From NCBI RefSeq assembly GCF_004923255.1, contig NZ_QYRT01000002.1:1-64000 (forward strand): a DNA stretch of 64,000 nucleotides, given 5' to 3'. The translations under genes and the position numbers were made by a program. The notes beneath the pieces are model-generated. The model was not told the origin of the DNA. It saw only the letters and a program-made list of their open reading frames with translations, and made no database searches. Each line of letters opens with the position of its first letter. Positions within the stretch are counted from its first letter, which is position 1. This stretch comes from Subtercola vilae (GTDB taxonomy: Bacteria; Actinomycetota; Actinomycetes; Actinomycetales; Microbacteriaceae). Shown here in pieces: positions 50,168 to 58,740 of this stretch.

Positions 50168-51175
50168 TCAGCGTCGGGAACGCCGCAAAGCCACTGTGAG
50201 AACAGCAGCCCCCAATACAGCGCCCGCCGTCAGCCACGAAGCTTTTTCTCTGCCCGTTGCCGCGCCACCGACAGGGACTGATTCGGTGCCAGCTGGAATC
50301 GGCGTCAAGAAGTGCACGTCCGTCAGGGTTTCAGAAAGATCCCAGAGTGCGGCGGCGGCCTGAACATTGCGAGACGCCGGTGTCGAGAACGCGGGGCGAG
50401 GGTAGCCGCGAATCTCTCCGGGTCCACTCGGGCCGTAGTAGTGGCCGCTTGCGGCATCCGGGGCGGTTGCGGCGAACAACGAAGGGAGCGCTCCTCGTGC
50501 GCTGTTCTGGCCGACGCTGGTGAGAGCGGCGATCAGCCCGCTCTGCACCGAATCGGTGTGGGTGTGCAGTGCGGTGCGGGCCAGGCCCGGATGCACCGCG
50601 ATCGATCGCAGCGTGGATCCCGAGGCCTGCAGGCGTCGGTGCAGTTCGTACGAGAACATCAGATCGGCGAGTTTGGACTGCCCGTATGCTGGCCAACGCC
50701 GGTAGCTGCGGGTACGCCAGTTGGGATCGTCATAGTCGATCCGCCCGATGATGTGCGCGAGGCTCGACACCATCACGACGCGTTCGGTTATGTGCGGTAG
50801 CAGCAGGCCGGTGAGAGCGAAGTGACCCAGATAGTTCGTTCCGAGTTGAAGCTCGAATCCGTCCGAGGTGCGTTGTTCGGGAGTGGCCATCACCCCGGCG
50901 TTGTTGATCAGCACATCCACCTGGCCGGTCTGGTCTGCGAAGCTGCGGACGGAATCGAGGTCAGCGACGTCAAGTTCTCGCACTGTCACGTCACCGTTCA
51001 TTTTCTTGGCCGCGGCGGCACCTTTGTCTGTGTCGCGGCACGCCAAAATGACCCGCGCACCGTGTGTGGCCAGGGCGTTAGTGGTTGCCTCGCCCAGGCC
51101 GCTGTTGGCTCCGGTGACAATGATGGTCTTTCCGGTCTGGTCAGGAATGTTCGACGTAGTCCACCGAGATGTCAT
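50168..51175 (-). CDS. SDR oxidoreductase with C-terminal membrane anchor
   Basis: A 335-residue SDR, longer than the usual 250. Motifs: IVTGANSGLGEAT, INNAG, VVMVSS with the catalytic Ser and AYGQSKLADLMF with the Tyr-Lys pair. The arrangement resembles the retinol dehydrogenase/protochlorophyllide-reductase-like group. A C-terminal hydrophobic helix (SWLTAGAVLGAAVLTVAL) followed by Arg residues looks like a tail anchor, so the enzyme may sit on the membrane and act on a lipid substrate (inference). It ends at the shared terminator with hsp20. Confidence 0.85.
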   Translation of the reverse strand: MTSRWTTSNIPDQTGKTIIVTGANSGLGEATTNALATHGARVILACRDTDKGAAAAKKMNGDVTVRELDVADLDSVRSFADQTGQVDVLINNAGVMATPEQRTSDGFELQLGTNYLGHFALTGLLLPHITERVVMVSSLAHIIGRIDYDDPNWRTRSYRRWPAYGQSKLADLMFSYELHRRLQASGSTLRSIAVHPGLARTALHTHTDSVQSGLIAALTSVGQNSARGALPSLFAATAPDAASGHYYGPSGPGEIRGYPRPAFSTPASRNVQAAAALWDLSETLTDVHFLTPIPAGTESVPVGGAATGREKASWLTAGAVLGAAVLTVALRRSRR

Positions 51176-51566
51176 GTTGCCAATCTACGCAGCGGCAGCG
51201 AATTAGCAGTCGGGTAGTAGGGGCCTTGACAGGCCGAGCCGGACGGTCGATCTGACTTTGGATACCATCGTACACACCCGTCTCAGAGAACACCGCCGCG
51301 AGCCAACGGAACATCCACCATTCTTCTCACATCTGGACGGAACGGGCAGGGCTTGACCTGACCAAAACCCATCACAACGGCCCACCCGCAGTCGTCAGCT
51401 GCGACCACCATTCACCAGATCCAGGCGCGCCTCAGGCTGCAGGATGCTCCCGAGCACCCGCTGAGTAAGTGCATGAGCGCCGACGGATGCGGTGGTCACC
51501 CTCGCGACCCGGGATATCGTGCGACAGCGCCTGGCCGAGTAGCCTGTTTCGTACTGGAGGTAACCG
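51176..51566. other. 391-nt stretch without a convincing gene
   Basis: Short frames exist on both strands, but none has a ribosome site, family motif or coherent composition. The last 20 nt hold the ribosome site of the DHFR-like gene (CTGGAGG). The stretch may be a decayed gene or promoter region; I cannot tell. Confidence 0.4.
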
Positions 51567-52118
51567 ATGAGAAAACTCAGTGCGGGATTGTTTCATTCGA
51601 TCGACGGGGTCGTAGAAGCGCCAAACCTGTGGCAGGGCGACAGCTTCGACGCGGAGCTCGGCGACGAGATGGGCTCGCTGCTGGCGAGAGTCGATTCGGT
51701 CATCCTCGGCAGGATCGGATACCAGCAGTGGTCGGGGTATTGGCCGAACGCCGGGCCGGATGATCCATTCGGCGTCTTCATCAACCCGGTACAGAAGTTC
51801 GTGGCGTCGAACACGCTTTCGGGCACTCTCGAGTGGCAGAATTCTGAATTGATCGAAGGCGATCTAGACACGTTCATCCGCCATCTGAAGAACATCGACG
51901 GTGGCGAGATCAGCCTCATGGGCGGCATCTCCCTCGTACGGCACCTGCTCTTCGCGGGTCTGCTCGACGAACTCACGCTCATAACCCATCCGGTGATTGC
52001 CGGAGCTGGGCGGCATCTCTTCACCACCAACGACCCGATCACGCCACTCGTATTACTCCGCTCAAGCACCACCAGCAAAGGAAATGTGCTCACGACCTAC
52101 GGTCTGCGCAAGCACTAG
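51567..52118 (+). CDS. Dihydrofolate-reductase-like (RibD C-terminal domain) protein
   Basis: A 183-residue protein of the DHFR/RibD-C superfamily. It opens LSAGLFHSIDGVVEAPNLW, has VDSVILGRIGYQQW, VASNTLSG and EISLMGGISLVRHLLFAGLLDEL, and ends with VIAGAGRHLF. Stand-alone members are NADPH-dependent reductases of unknown substrate; they are not essential folate enzymes. CTGGAGGTAACC makes an excellent ribosome site before the ATG at 51567. It is convergent with the NarL-type regulator. Confidence 0.85.
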   Translation: MRKLSAGLFHSIDGVVEAPNLWQGDSFDAELGDEMGSLLARVDSVILGRIGYQQWSGYWPNAGPDDPFGVFINPVQKFVASNTLSGTLEWQNSELIEGDLDTFIRHLKNIDGGEISLMGGISLVRHLLFAGLLDELTLITHPVIAGAGRHLFTTNDPITPLVLLRSSTTSKGNVLTTYGLRKH

Positions 52119-52186
52119 CTCACATGCAGCAGCGCTGCTCGTCAGTGGTGCACAAAAGTGATGTTTCGGGGCGCGTGTACCGGGCT

Positions 52187-52858
52187 TCAGGGCCCACCGA
52201 GCCAGTGGTCGATGCGGTGATGATCGGGCGTGAATCCGTGAGCGACACCCCACAGCACGGCCTGGGTGCGACTCGTCACGCGTATCTTGCGATAGATGCT
52301 CCGGATGTATGACTTCACGGTGTTTGGGCTGAGGTACGTGAGCGACGCAACGTCGGCATTGTTCTTGCCCTGCGTGATGAGCGCCAGGATCTCGGATTCG
52401 CGGTCGGTGAAACCCTCCCTCCGGCCGGGCCAGTCAAGGCCCATGGCGCTTCCGCTTCGCGGCGGCGGCGTACTGATGACGATCTCGCCTGCGTGAACCG
52501 ACTCGAGGGCCGCAACCAAATCCCTGGCCGGAAGGGTTTTCGAAAGGTAACCGTGGATGCCTTGCTGCCGGGCGCTACTCAGAAGTGCGGGCTGAAAGTT
52601 CCAGGTGTAGACAACGACCCGACTTGCCCGCGGATTTCGAACCAGCGCACCAAGTTCTTGCTGGTCTGACTCGGGTTGGGCGAACGAGTCATACAGAACG
52701 ATGTCGACCACGTCGTCAAGCGGGGCATTCGCATCGATCTCGCAGACCACGACACGGTCGCGATACTGGTCGAACATGTGCGCCAGGCCCGACAGAACAA
52801 CGTCGTAGTCGTCCACGAGCGCGATGCGCAGGGGGGCCGGGTGTGTCGATCCACTCAT
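52187..52858 (-). CDS. NarL/LuxR-family response regulator
   Basis: A 223-residue regulator. The receiver domain has RIALVDDYDVVLSGLAHMF, the phosphoacceptor Asp in DIVLYDSF, then VVVYTWNFQ and the switch Lys in GYLSKTLPARDL. The C-terminal LuxR HTH has FTDRESEILALITQGKNN and LSPNTVKSYIRSIYRKI. No kinase gene lies nearby, so it is an orphan. I use the ATG at 52858; starts at 52873 and 52876 are possible, but none has a good ribosome site. It is divergent from the YmgE-like small protein gene, a plausible target. Confidence 0.88.
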   Translation of the reverse strand: MSGSTHPAPLRIALVDDYDVVLSGLAHMFDQYRDRVVVCEIDANAPLDDVVDIVLYDSFAQPESDQQELGALVRNPRASRVVVYTWNFQPALLSSARQQGIHGYLSKTLPARDLVAALESVHAGEIVISTPPPRSGSAMGLDWPGRREGFTDRESEILALITQGKNNADVASLTYLSPNTVKSYIRSIYRKIRVTSRTQAVLWGVAHGFTPDHHRIDHWLGGP

Positions 52859-52977
52859 GATTCGAAGGTACATCACACGGGTTCGTCAAAGACCACCCCT
52901 TGGGGTGGTCCGGTACGCCTTCTAGGCTGATTTGCTCTTACACGTACCACCCACCTACAACCAGAAGGACAAACATC

Positions 52978-53256
52978 ATGCTTGGTCTCATCATCAGCCT
53001 CATCGTCATCGGCCTCATTGCCGGCGCCCTCGCCAGACTCATCATCCCCGGCCGTCAGCACATGTCTGTTCTGATGACGATCGTGCTCGGCATCATCGGC
53101 TCTTTCGTCGGCGGCTTCCTCGGCTTTCTGATCTTCCAGCACGACCCGATGGACGGCTTCTTTCAGCCCGCCGGCATCATCGGCTCCGTCATCGGCGCGA
53201 TCATCGTGCTTTTCATCTACACGCGCGTCGGCGGCCGCCGCGCCGTGAACCGCTGA
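52978..53256 (+). CDS. GlsB/YeaQ/YmgE-family stress membrane protein
   Basis: A 92-residue protein with three hydrophobic helices: LGLIISLIVIGLIAGALARL, the glycine-rich LGIIGSFVGGFLGFLIF, and IIGSVIGAIIVLFIYTRV. Length and glycine pattern match the YeaQ/YmgE (transglycosylase-associated) family, which is induced by stress in many bacteria; biochemical role unknown. AGAAGGA precedes the ATG at 52978. It is followed 65 nt later by a small gene, with which it probably shares a message. Confidence 0.86.
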   Translation: MLGLIISLIVIGLIAGALARLIIPGRQHMSVLMTIVLGIIGSFVGGFLGFLIFQHDPMDGFFQPAGIIGSVIGAIIVLFIYTRVGGRRAVNR

Positions 53257-53321
53257 GCGACCCGTTCGCTGAAACCCGCAGGCAATACGCCTGCACCCGA
53301 CTGCAAGGGAAAGGTACAAAC

Positions 53322-53579
53322 ATGAACCTCGGATACCTCAGCAGCTACCGTCTGCCACGAGCGATCACGACGGTCTACGGTGTCGACACAGCCCAAGAAC
53401 TCGCCGACCAGCTCGGCGTGACAAAAGAACCCACCGAGGCGCTGGGGGAGAAGGCCGACTCGGCTTACCAGGCCCTCAAGAGCGGCGACCACGCTCCCGC
53501 CCGTGCTCTGCTCATTGATGACCTCGGTGTCAGCGAGGGTTCGGCTGACACCGCACTGGCGAGGCTGCCCAAACACTGA
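53322..53579 (+). CDS. Small hypothetical protein, 85 aa
   Basis: An 85-residue acidic soluble protein with no recognised family. It opens MNLGYLSSYRLPRAITTVYG, then helices with VDTAQELADQLGVTKEPTEALG, and ends LARLPKH. AAGGGAAAGG lies 5-15 nt before the ATG at 53322, a strong ribosome site that argues for a real gene. It follows the YmgE-like gene in the same direction and is followed by a strong terminator at 53690-53762, so the pair is probably a two-gene stress operon. Confidence 0.65.
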   Translation: MNLGYLSSYRLPRAITTVYGVDTAQELADQLGVTKEPTEALGEKADSAYQALKSGDHAPARALLIDDLGVSEGSADTALARLPKH

Positions 53580-53689
53580 CGGACGCCAGCTTGCCGCTCA
53601 GGTCGTTCTCACGCGGTAACGGATCGCGACTGCGCCTTACCGCGGACGGTAGGCTGCGCTCGCCTCGCCAGAATCGCTCCGGAAGCACC

Positions 53690-53762
53690 CAATCGGCGGC
53701 CCTCGTTCATACCTCTGCTGTATTCGCCGCGGTGTGAACCAGGGCCGCCGATTGCGTTTTTT
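53690..53762 (+). terminator. Large intrinsic terminator hairpin
   Basis: CAATCGGCGGCCCT (53690-53703) is complementary to AGGGCCGCCGATTG (53741-53754). An inner arm, GTTCATACC (53705-53713), pairs with GGTGTGAAC (53731-53739) with one G-U. The 23-bp stem is followed by six T (53757-53762). It ends the YmgE/small-protein operon about 110 nt downstream of the last stop. Confidence 0.85.
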
Positions 53763-53809
53763 CCTCCGCCGAGCAGCGGTTGGGGGGCTGGCCCAACACT
53801 TTACTTGAC

Positions 53810-53823
53810 ATAATGTGCATTAT
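53810..53823. promoter_or_regulatory. Orphan palindrome after the terminator
   Basis: ATAATG-TG-CATTAT is a palindrome that overlaps TTGACA (53805-53810), a perfect -35 box without a clear -10. It could be an operator of a promoter facing a 30-codon frame (MTKKKSDHSAMSPERLQ..., about 53857-53949) which overlaps the 3' end of the TetR gene. That frame may be a remnant. The rest of 53580-53888 holds only the terminator. Confidence 0.35.
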
Positions 53824-53888
53824 CAGCGACCCGAGCGCGCTGCCAAACCCATTTCATGACGAAGAAGAAAAGCGATCACAGCGCGATG

Positions 53889-54515
53889 TCACCTGAGCGT
53901 CTTCAGGTAGGCGATTGCCATGTCGACAGAAGCGCGAACCGCGTCTGAGTCGCGGCGGGTCTGGCTCAGCAGCAGTCCGCCCTGCACGCTGGCGAGAATA
54001 CTCAGTGAGAGAGATTCGGCATCGATGTCGGCCCGCAACTCGCCGTGATCGCGCATCGTCTCAAGGCCCACGCGAAGCATCCGTTGCCACTCGGCGAACG
54101 ATTTCGCGAGGGCCGCCCGTGCAAGCGGGTCAGACTCGGCGAGTCCGCTCGCCAATGATCCGAGCGGGCACCCGCCCACGCACTGGTTCGACTCGATTGA
54201 CGCGACGATCAGGTCTCGCCACTCCTGCAGGGCAGTAAAGCTGTCGAGCCGCACGAGAATCTGCCGGTGCATGCCGAGAACCGCGTCGGTCTGGTGGTCG
54301 ATCACCGCGAGGATGAGGGCGCTTTTGTCTTCGAAATAGTGGTACAGCTGCGAGGCGCTCACGCGCGCTTCGGCCTGAATGTCTTCGAGCTTCGCCGCGT
54401 CGACACCGTGCTCGAGCATCAATGAACTTGCGGCGACGACGATTCGTTCACGCGTTGCGAGGCCTTTCGCTGTGAAGGTGCGAACTGCAGGGTACTCGAG
54501 ATTCGATACGGCCAT
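53889..54515 (-). CDS. TetR-family transcriptional regulator
   Basis: A 208-residue regulator. The N-terminal HTH is VVAASSLMLEHGVDAAKLEDIQAEARVSASQLYHYFEDKSAL. The C-terminal part includes two cysteines (NQCVGGCPLGSLASGL), also seen in several TetR relatives that control oxidoreductases. It is divergent from the SDR gene (54602), which is probably its target. The ATG at 54515 gives a normal length; an in-frame ATG at 54551 adds 12 residues and is in the putative operator region. No obvious ribosome site is visible. Confidence 0.88.
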   Translation of the reverse strand: MAVSNLEYPAVRTFTAKGLATRERIVVAASSLMLEHGVDAAKLEDIQAEARVSASQLYHYFEDKSALILAVIDHQTDAVLGMHRQILVRLDSFTALQEWRDLIVASIESNQCVGGCPLGSLASGLAESDPLARAALAKSFAEWQRMLRVGLETMRDHGELRADIDAESLSLSILASVQGGLLLSQTRRDSDAVRASVDMAIAYLKTLR

Positions 54516-54601
54516 GTGATGACTATATCCGTTTTGTAGTTGCCACTCCATTTTGTCTCGTCCACTCTTGCGATATCACCATCCACTGAGAGAAGAGTTT
54601 C

Positions 54602-55351
54602 ATGACATACGACTTCACGGGCAAGACCGCCCTCGTCACCGGATCGACCAGCGGCATCGGCCGCGCCACCGCAGACAAGCTTGCCGCTGCAGGCGCCCGG
54701 CTCATCATCAGCGGGCGCGATATCACCCGTGGGCAGGCGGCTGTGGCCGCCATCCGCCAGGCCGGCGGCACCGCGGATTTCGTCGCCGTCGAACTTTCAG
54801 ACGCCTCGAGCGTGCGTCAGCTCATCGCATGGGCGCTCGAACTCGGCGGCGGTCACGTCGACATCCTGGTCAATAATGCAGGCGTCTTTCCATTCGGGCC
54901 GACAGTCGACGTCACCGATGAGCAAATCGACAGTGTCGCTGCGATCAACGTGAAAGCACCGTTCCTGCTCGTTGCCGGCCTCGCTCCAGCGATGATAGCG
55001 CAGGGCTCAGGCGCCATCGTGAACATCTCGACAATGGTCGCGAACTTCGGGATGCCCGGCATGGCCCTGTACGGCTCAAGCAAGGCCGCGCTGCAACTGC
55101 TCACCAAGGCGTGGGCCGCAGAATTCGGAGGGCACGGCGTGCGAGTCAATGCGGTGAGCCCCGGGCCGACCCGCACCGAGGGAACCGCCGGCATGGGTGA
55201 GGGCCTCGATCAGCTCGCCGCCACGACTCCGGCAGGACATCCCGGCGCGGCCACCGACATAGCCGATGCGATCGTCTTTCTGGTGTCAGATTCGGCTCGT
55301 CACATCCACGGCGCCGTTCTGCCCGTCGACGGCGGGCGCCTGGCGGTTTAG
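54602..55351 (+). CDS. SDR oxidoreductase next to divergent TetR
   Basis: A 249-residue classical SDR with complete motifs: ALVTGSTSGIGRAT, DILVNNAGVF, IVNIST and the catalytic Tyr-Lys in MALYGSSKAALQ. The C-terminus AVLPVDGGRLAV is normal. Cofactor is probably NADP(H), but the residue after the second strand (SGRD) should be checked. GAGAGAAGAG precedes the ATG at 54602. TetR-SDR pairs often respond to a toxic aldehyde or quinone; substrate not predictable. The stop overlaps that of cydDC by 3 nt. Confidence 0.88.
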   Translation: MTYDFTGKTALVTGSTSGIGRATADKLAAAGARLIISGRDITRGQAAVAAIRQAGGTADFVAVELSDASSVRQLIAWALELGGGHVDILVNNAGVFPFGPTVDVTDEQIDSVAAINVKAPFLLVAGLAPAMIAQGSGAIVNISTMVANFGMPGMALYGSSKAALQLLTKAWAAEFGGHGVRVNAVSPGPTRTEGTAGMGEGLDQLAATTPAGHPGAATDIADAIVFLVSDSARHIHGAVLPVDGGRLAV

Positions 55352-58300
55352 CGCCCTCTTGCCGAGGATTCCAACGCTCGCGCCGGAGCCCCCAGTCGCA
55401 CCCGCACATCGCCGGGCAGGGCCTCGGCGCTGTGGTGGGTGATCAGAACGACGATCTTGTCGGCGAGAGCCTGCCGTAAGTCGCCCATCAGTGTCAGCGC
55501 GTCGTCAGAACCGAGATGGGCGGTGGGCTCGTCCAGCAGCACAACGTCGGAGCGGGCGAGCACGGCCCGCGCCACCGCCACGCGCTGACGCTGGCCCCCT
55601 GAGAGGTAGCTGCCTTCGGGGCCCAGTCGCGTGTCGAGACCGTTCGACAGCTCGGCGACCAGCGAATCGAGCCCGATTCGCCGCAGAACGGTCAGCATCT
55701 CGGCATCGCTCGGTGCGTCGCTGCGCTCCCGCGCCAGCAGCAGGTTGGCCCGCAGGGTCGAGTCGAACAGATGACCCTGCTGAGGGCACCAGGTGATGTG
55801 GCGGTGCAGGTCGTCGCTTTCGACCGTCGAAACGTCGGCTCCCCCGATCAGGTAGCTGCCTGCGTGTGGCAGAAGATCGCCGAGCAGAATGCTCAACAGC
55901 GTTGACTTCCCTGAACCCGAGCACCCTTCAACGACCACCCACTCCCCCGTGCGCGCCGTGAACGAGACACTCTCGAAGACGGGTTGCGGATGCCCGGGCC
56001 AGCTGGCGGCGAGCTCACGAACTTCGAGCCGCTGCACCCGGCCGAGCGGATGCGGGTTCTCGACCACACGCGGTTCTCCGCCGCTACAGAAATCGGAGGT
56101 TCTGGCAAGTGCAGACGCGAGCGATGGCCACTGGAGTACCGCGTCGACGACAGCCGCCAATGGCTCGACAAGTGCGAGTGGGAGCAGTACCAGAACGGCG
56201 GCGACTTCGAGTGGCAGGGTGCGTGCCGTCACGCTCTGCCAGACCGCCGCCAGCATCACGATCGAGGTGGCGCTGCACGCGAGAACTGTCAGAGCGTGAC
56301 CGAATCCCGATACCCAGGCGATTCGCCGGGCATCCTTTGTCACCTCGGCATCGAGCCGCTCCAGGTCGGCTCGTACGGTCGTGTCGACCGAGTTCGTTGT
56401 CAGGTCGGTTGCGGCGCCGAGCATCGACGTGAAGCGGCGCAGCATGTCGCGCTGTCGGTGCCGCTGACGCTCGGTCACGTTTCGATCGGCGACGAGGACG
56501 GCGCAGGGAATCAGTACGAGGCACACAACGAACAGCGCCATAATGACGGGCAAAAACTGCCACCGAAGCAGACCGACGGCGACGAGAACGGCGACGGCGG
56601 TCATCGTGCCGACTGCCAGAGGCATCACTGCTCTGTAGCTGAGGTCGCGGATGTCGTCGGTAGCACTGACCAGGAGGTCAAGAGCCGTGCTGCCCCGAAA
56701 CAGGCTGCGGGAACGCGCGCCGTTTTCGGCCAGTGCACTCCAGAGGCGCACGCGCAGGTCGGTGGCAGACCGAAAAATCGCGTCGTGACCGACAAGCCTC
56801 TCGCAGTAGCGCAGAGCCGAGCGACCGATACCGAAAAACCGTACGCCGATGATGGCGACGAGCAGGTACATCACTTCGGGTTCCTGGCTGGCTCGCACGA
56901 TCAGCCAGCCCGACACAGCGGTGAGCGAGACGGCGAAGAGGGTCGAGAGGGTGCCGAGAAGAATGGAGGCGACGTAGTGGCCACGTGCGGGGCGCAAGAA
57001 CCTCCAGAGTTCCCCGAGAGTTGCCGTCACGAGCGGGCGGCGCGACGGCTGGTCGGCCTGCATGGCTACCGCGTGCTGATCTGAGAGGGCGAGCTGCCCC
57101 GGGCTGCTCACGGCTGAATCGTGGTGACCGTTCTCGCCCGCACCGTCTGTGCCGCCGCTGTGCGGTGTATCACGCAACCCGCTCGGTGAGCCCAGATGGA
57201 TGACCGTGTCGGCGATGCGCGCGACGCCAGCCTCATGACTGGCCATCACAATGGTCACCCGACCGCTGAGACCGGCGATGAGCCGCTCGATTCGCTCGGC
57301 ATTCGTTTCATCGAGATGGGCAGTGGGTTCGTCGAGCAGTACGAGGTCGGCACCGTCATCGACCCGCAGCAGAACACGGGCGAAGGCAACCCGGCGGAGC
57401 TCCCCCGGGCTCAACTGGGCGGGGTCGACATCGGAGAACCCTGTGAGGTCGAGAGATTCCAGCACCTCGGCGACGCGCTCGGGTCGCTCGATTGCGGCGG
57501 TACCGCCATAGAGTTCGAGCTCGTGACGTACCGTCGGCAGAACGGTGTGCGGATGCTGCGACATCCACGCAATGCGGTCGGCGTCGACGCCCATGACGCA
57601 TCCGGTGAGCTCGTACTCAGGTGCTCCCGCGCCCAGCTGGCCGGCCAGCACCGCGAGAACAGTCGATTTGCCGCTGCCGCTTCGGCCGGTGAGAAGAGTT
57701 GTCGTGTTCTTCGCGATTGCGAGGGTCAGTCGGTCGAGGGTCGCGTAGTCGCGCCCCGCGAAATGCACGCTCACTTCTTCGAGTCGCAGATCGGGTCCGG
57801 GTCGACTGATGCTCAGCCGGGGGCGTCGGGCGATGAGGTCTCGGGCCGATCGAAGGGAGGAACGGCCCTCTTGTGCGGCATGGAAGGCCGCGCCCATTTC
57901 ACGAAACGGAGCAAAGCACTCGGGAGCCAGTATGAGCACGAGCAGGCCGATTTCGAGGGTGAGAGTGCCGCCCATCAGCCTGAATCCGATAGTGACGGCG
58001 ACCAGAGCCACCGAGATCGTCGAGATGAGTTCCAGTGCCAGCGACGATATGAATGCCGTGCGCAGCGTGCGAACAGTGGCGACGCGATACGAGTCGGACA
58101 CGGCGTGCAAGGCGTCGCGCTGTTCATCGGCGCGGCCGAGGCCCACGAGAACAGGCAGCCCGCGTGCGAGCTCGACGAGATGATCAGAGAGCCGGCCCAG
58201 AGCGCGAGATGCGGCGTCGACCCTGTCGCGGGTATGCATCCCGATCAGCGCCATGAAAATGGGGACGAGTGGAAGCGTGACCACCACGATCAGTGCGCTG

Positions 58301-58740
58301 AGCCAGTCGGCGAACAGGATGCGTGCGCCGATCAGCAGAGGAATGACGGCGGCGTTCGTGACCGCCGGCAGCACGGTCGAATAGTAAGCGTCGACGTGGT
58401 CGAGCCCGCGGGTGGCCAGAACTGCGGCTGAGCCCACGCTGATACTCGGATCATCGAGGGCGGTGCGGGCGATGCCCTGTCGCAGTCGCTCCTTTTCGCC
58501 GACTGCGGCGCGGGATGCGGCGATGGTGCTGGCCCAGCTGGACACAGCACGCAGCACCGCACCGCCAGCGCCCCAGAGGGCCGCAGACGGCAGGTCGGCC
58601 GCGCCCGTCGCGAGGCCGCCCAGGCCCGCGGCCAGAGCACCGGCAATCATGACGAGCGAGAGTGCCCTGACCGCACTGATCAGGCCGAGCAGGTACACGA
58701 TGTGCGCCTCGGCGTTGGGCTTGGTCTCTGCCACCGTCAT
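55348..58740 (-). CDS. cydDC: Fused CydDC thiol-exporting ABC transporter (cytochrome bd assembly)
   Basis: A 1130-residue protein that fuses CydD-like and CydC-like halves, as is normal in actinobacteria. Each half has a six-helix membrane domain and an ATPase. Half one: Walker A GRSGSGKST, signature LSPGELRRVAFARVLL and Walker B DLVLLDEPTAHL. Half two: GCSGSGKST, LSGGQRQRVAVARAVL and VVLLDEPTAHL. CydDC exports glutathione/cysteine (E. coli) and is needed for haem insertion into cytochrome bd. It follows cydB with an ATGA overlap and meets the convergent SDR stop. Confidence 0.94.
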   Translation of the reverse strand: MTVAETKPNAEAHIVYLLGLISAVRALSLVMIAGALAAGLGGLATGAADLPSAALWGAGGAVLRAVSSWASTIAASRAAVGEKERLRQGIARTALDDPSISVGSAAVLATRGLDHVDAYYSTVLPAVTNAAVIPLLIGARILFADWLSALIVVVTLPLVPIFMALIGMHTRDRVDAASRALGRLSDHLVELARGLPVLVGLGRADEQRDALHAVSDSYRVATVRTLRTAFISSLALELISTISVALVAVTIGFRLMGGTLTLEIGLLVLILAPECFAPFREMGAAFHAAQEGRSSLRSARDLIARRPRLSISRPGPDLRLEEVSVHFAGRDYATLDRLTLAIAKNTTTLLTGRSGSGKSTVLAVLAGQLGAGAPEYELTGCVMGVDADRIAWMSQHPHTVLPTVRHELELYGGTAAIERPERVAEVLESLDLTGFSDVDPAQLSPGELRRVAFARVLLRVDDGADLVLLDEPTAHLDETNAERIERLIAGLSGRVTIVMASHEAGVARIADTVIHLGSPSGLRDTPHSGGTDGAGENGHHDSAVSSPGQLALSDQHAVAMQADQPSRRPLVTATLGELWRFLRPARGHYVASILLGTLSTLFAVSLTAVSGWLIVRASQEPEVMYLLVAIIGVRFFGIGRSALRYCERLVGHDAIFRSATDLRVRLWSALAENGARSRSLFRGSTALDLLVSATDDIRDLSYRAVMPLAVGTMTAVAVLVAVGLLRWQFLPVIMALFVVCLVLIPCAVLVADRNVTERQRHRQRDMLRRFTSMLGAATDLTTNSVDTTVRADLERLDAEVTKDARRIAWVSGFGHALTVLACSATSIVMLAAVWQSVTARTLPLEVAAVLVLLPLALVEPLAAVVDAVLQWPSLASALARTSDFCSGGEPRVVENPHPLGRVQRLEVRELAASWPGHPQPVFESVSFTARTGEWVVVEGCSGSGKSTLLSILLGDLLPHAGSYLIGGADVSTVESDDLHRHITWCPQQGHLFDSTLRANLLLARERSDAPSDAEMLTVLRRIGLDSLVAELSNGLDTRLGPEGSYLSGGQRQRVAVARAVLARSDVVLLDEPTAHLGSDDALTLMGDLRQALADKIVVLITHHSAEALPGDVRVRLGAPARALESSARGR

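Noticed and set aside
51203-51763. Short frames at 51203-51385 (minus) and 51473-51763 (plus)
   Set aside because: No ribosome site, no motif, and the second overlaps the clear DHFR-like gene in another frame.
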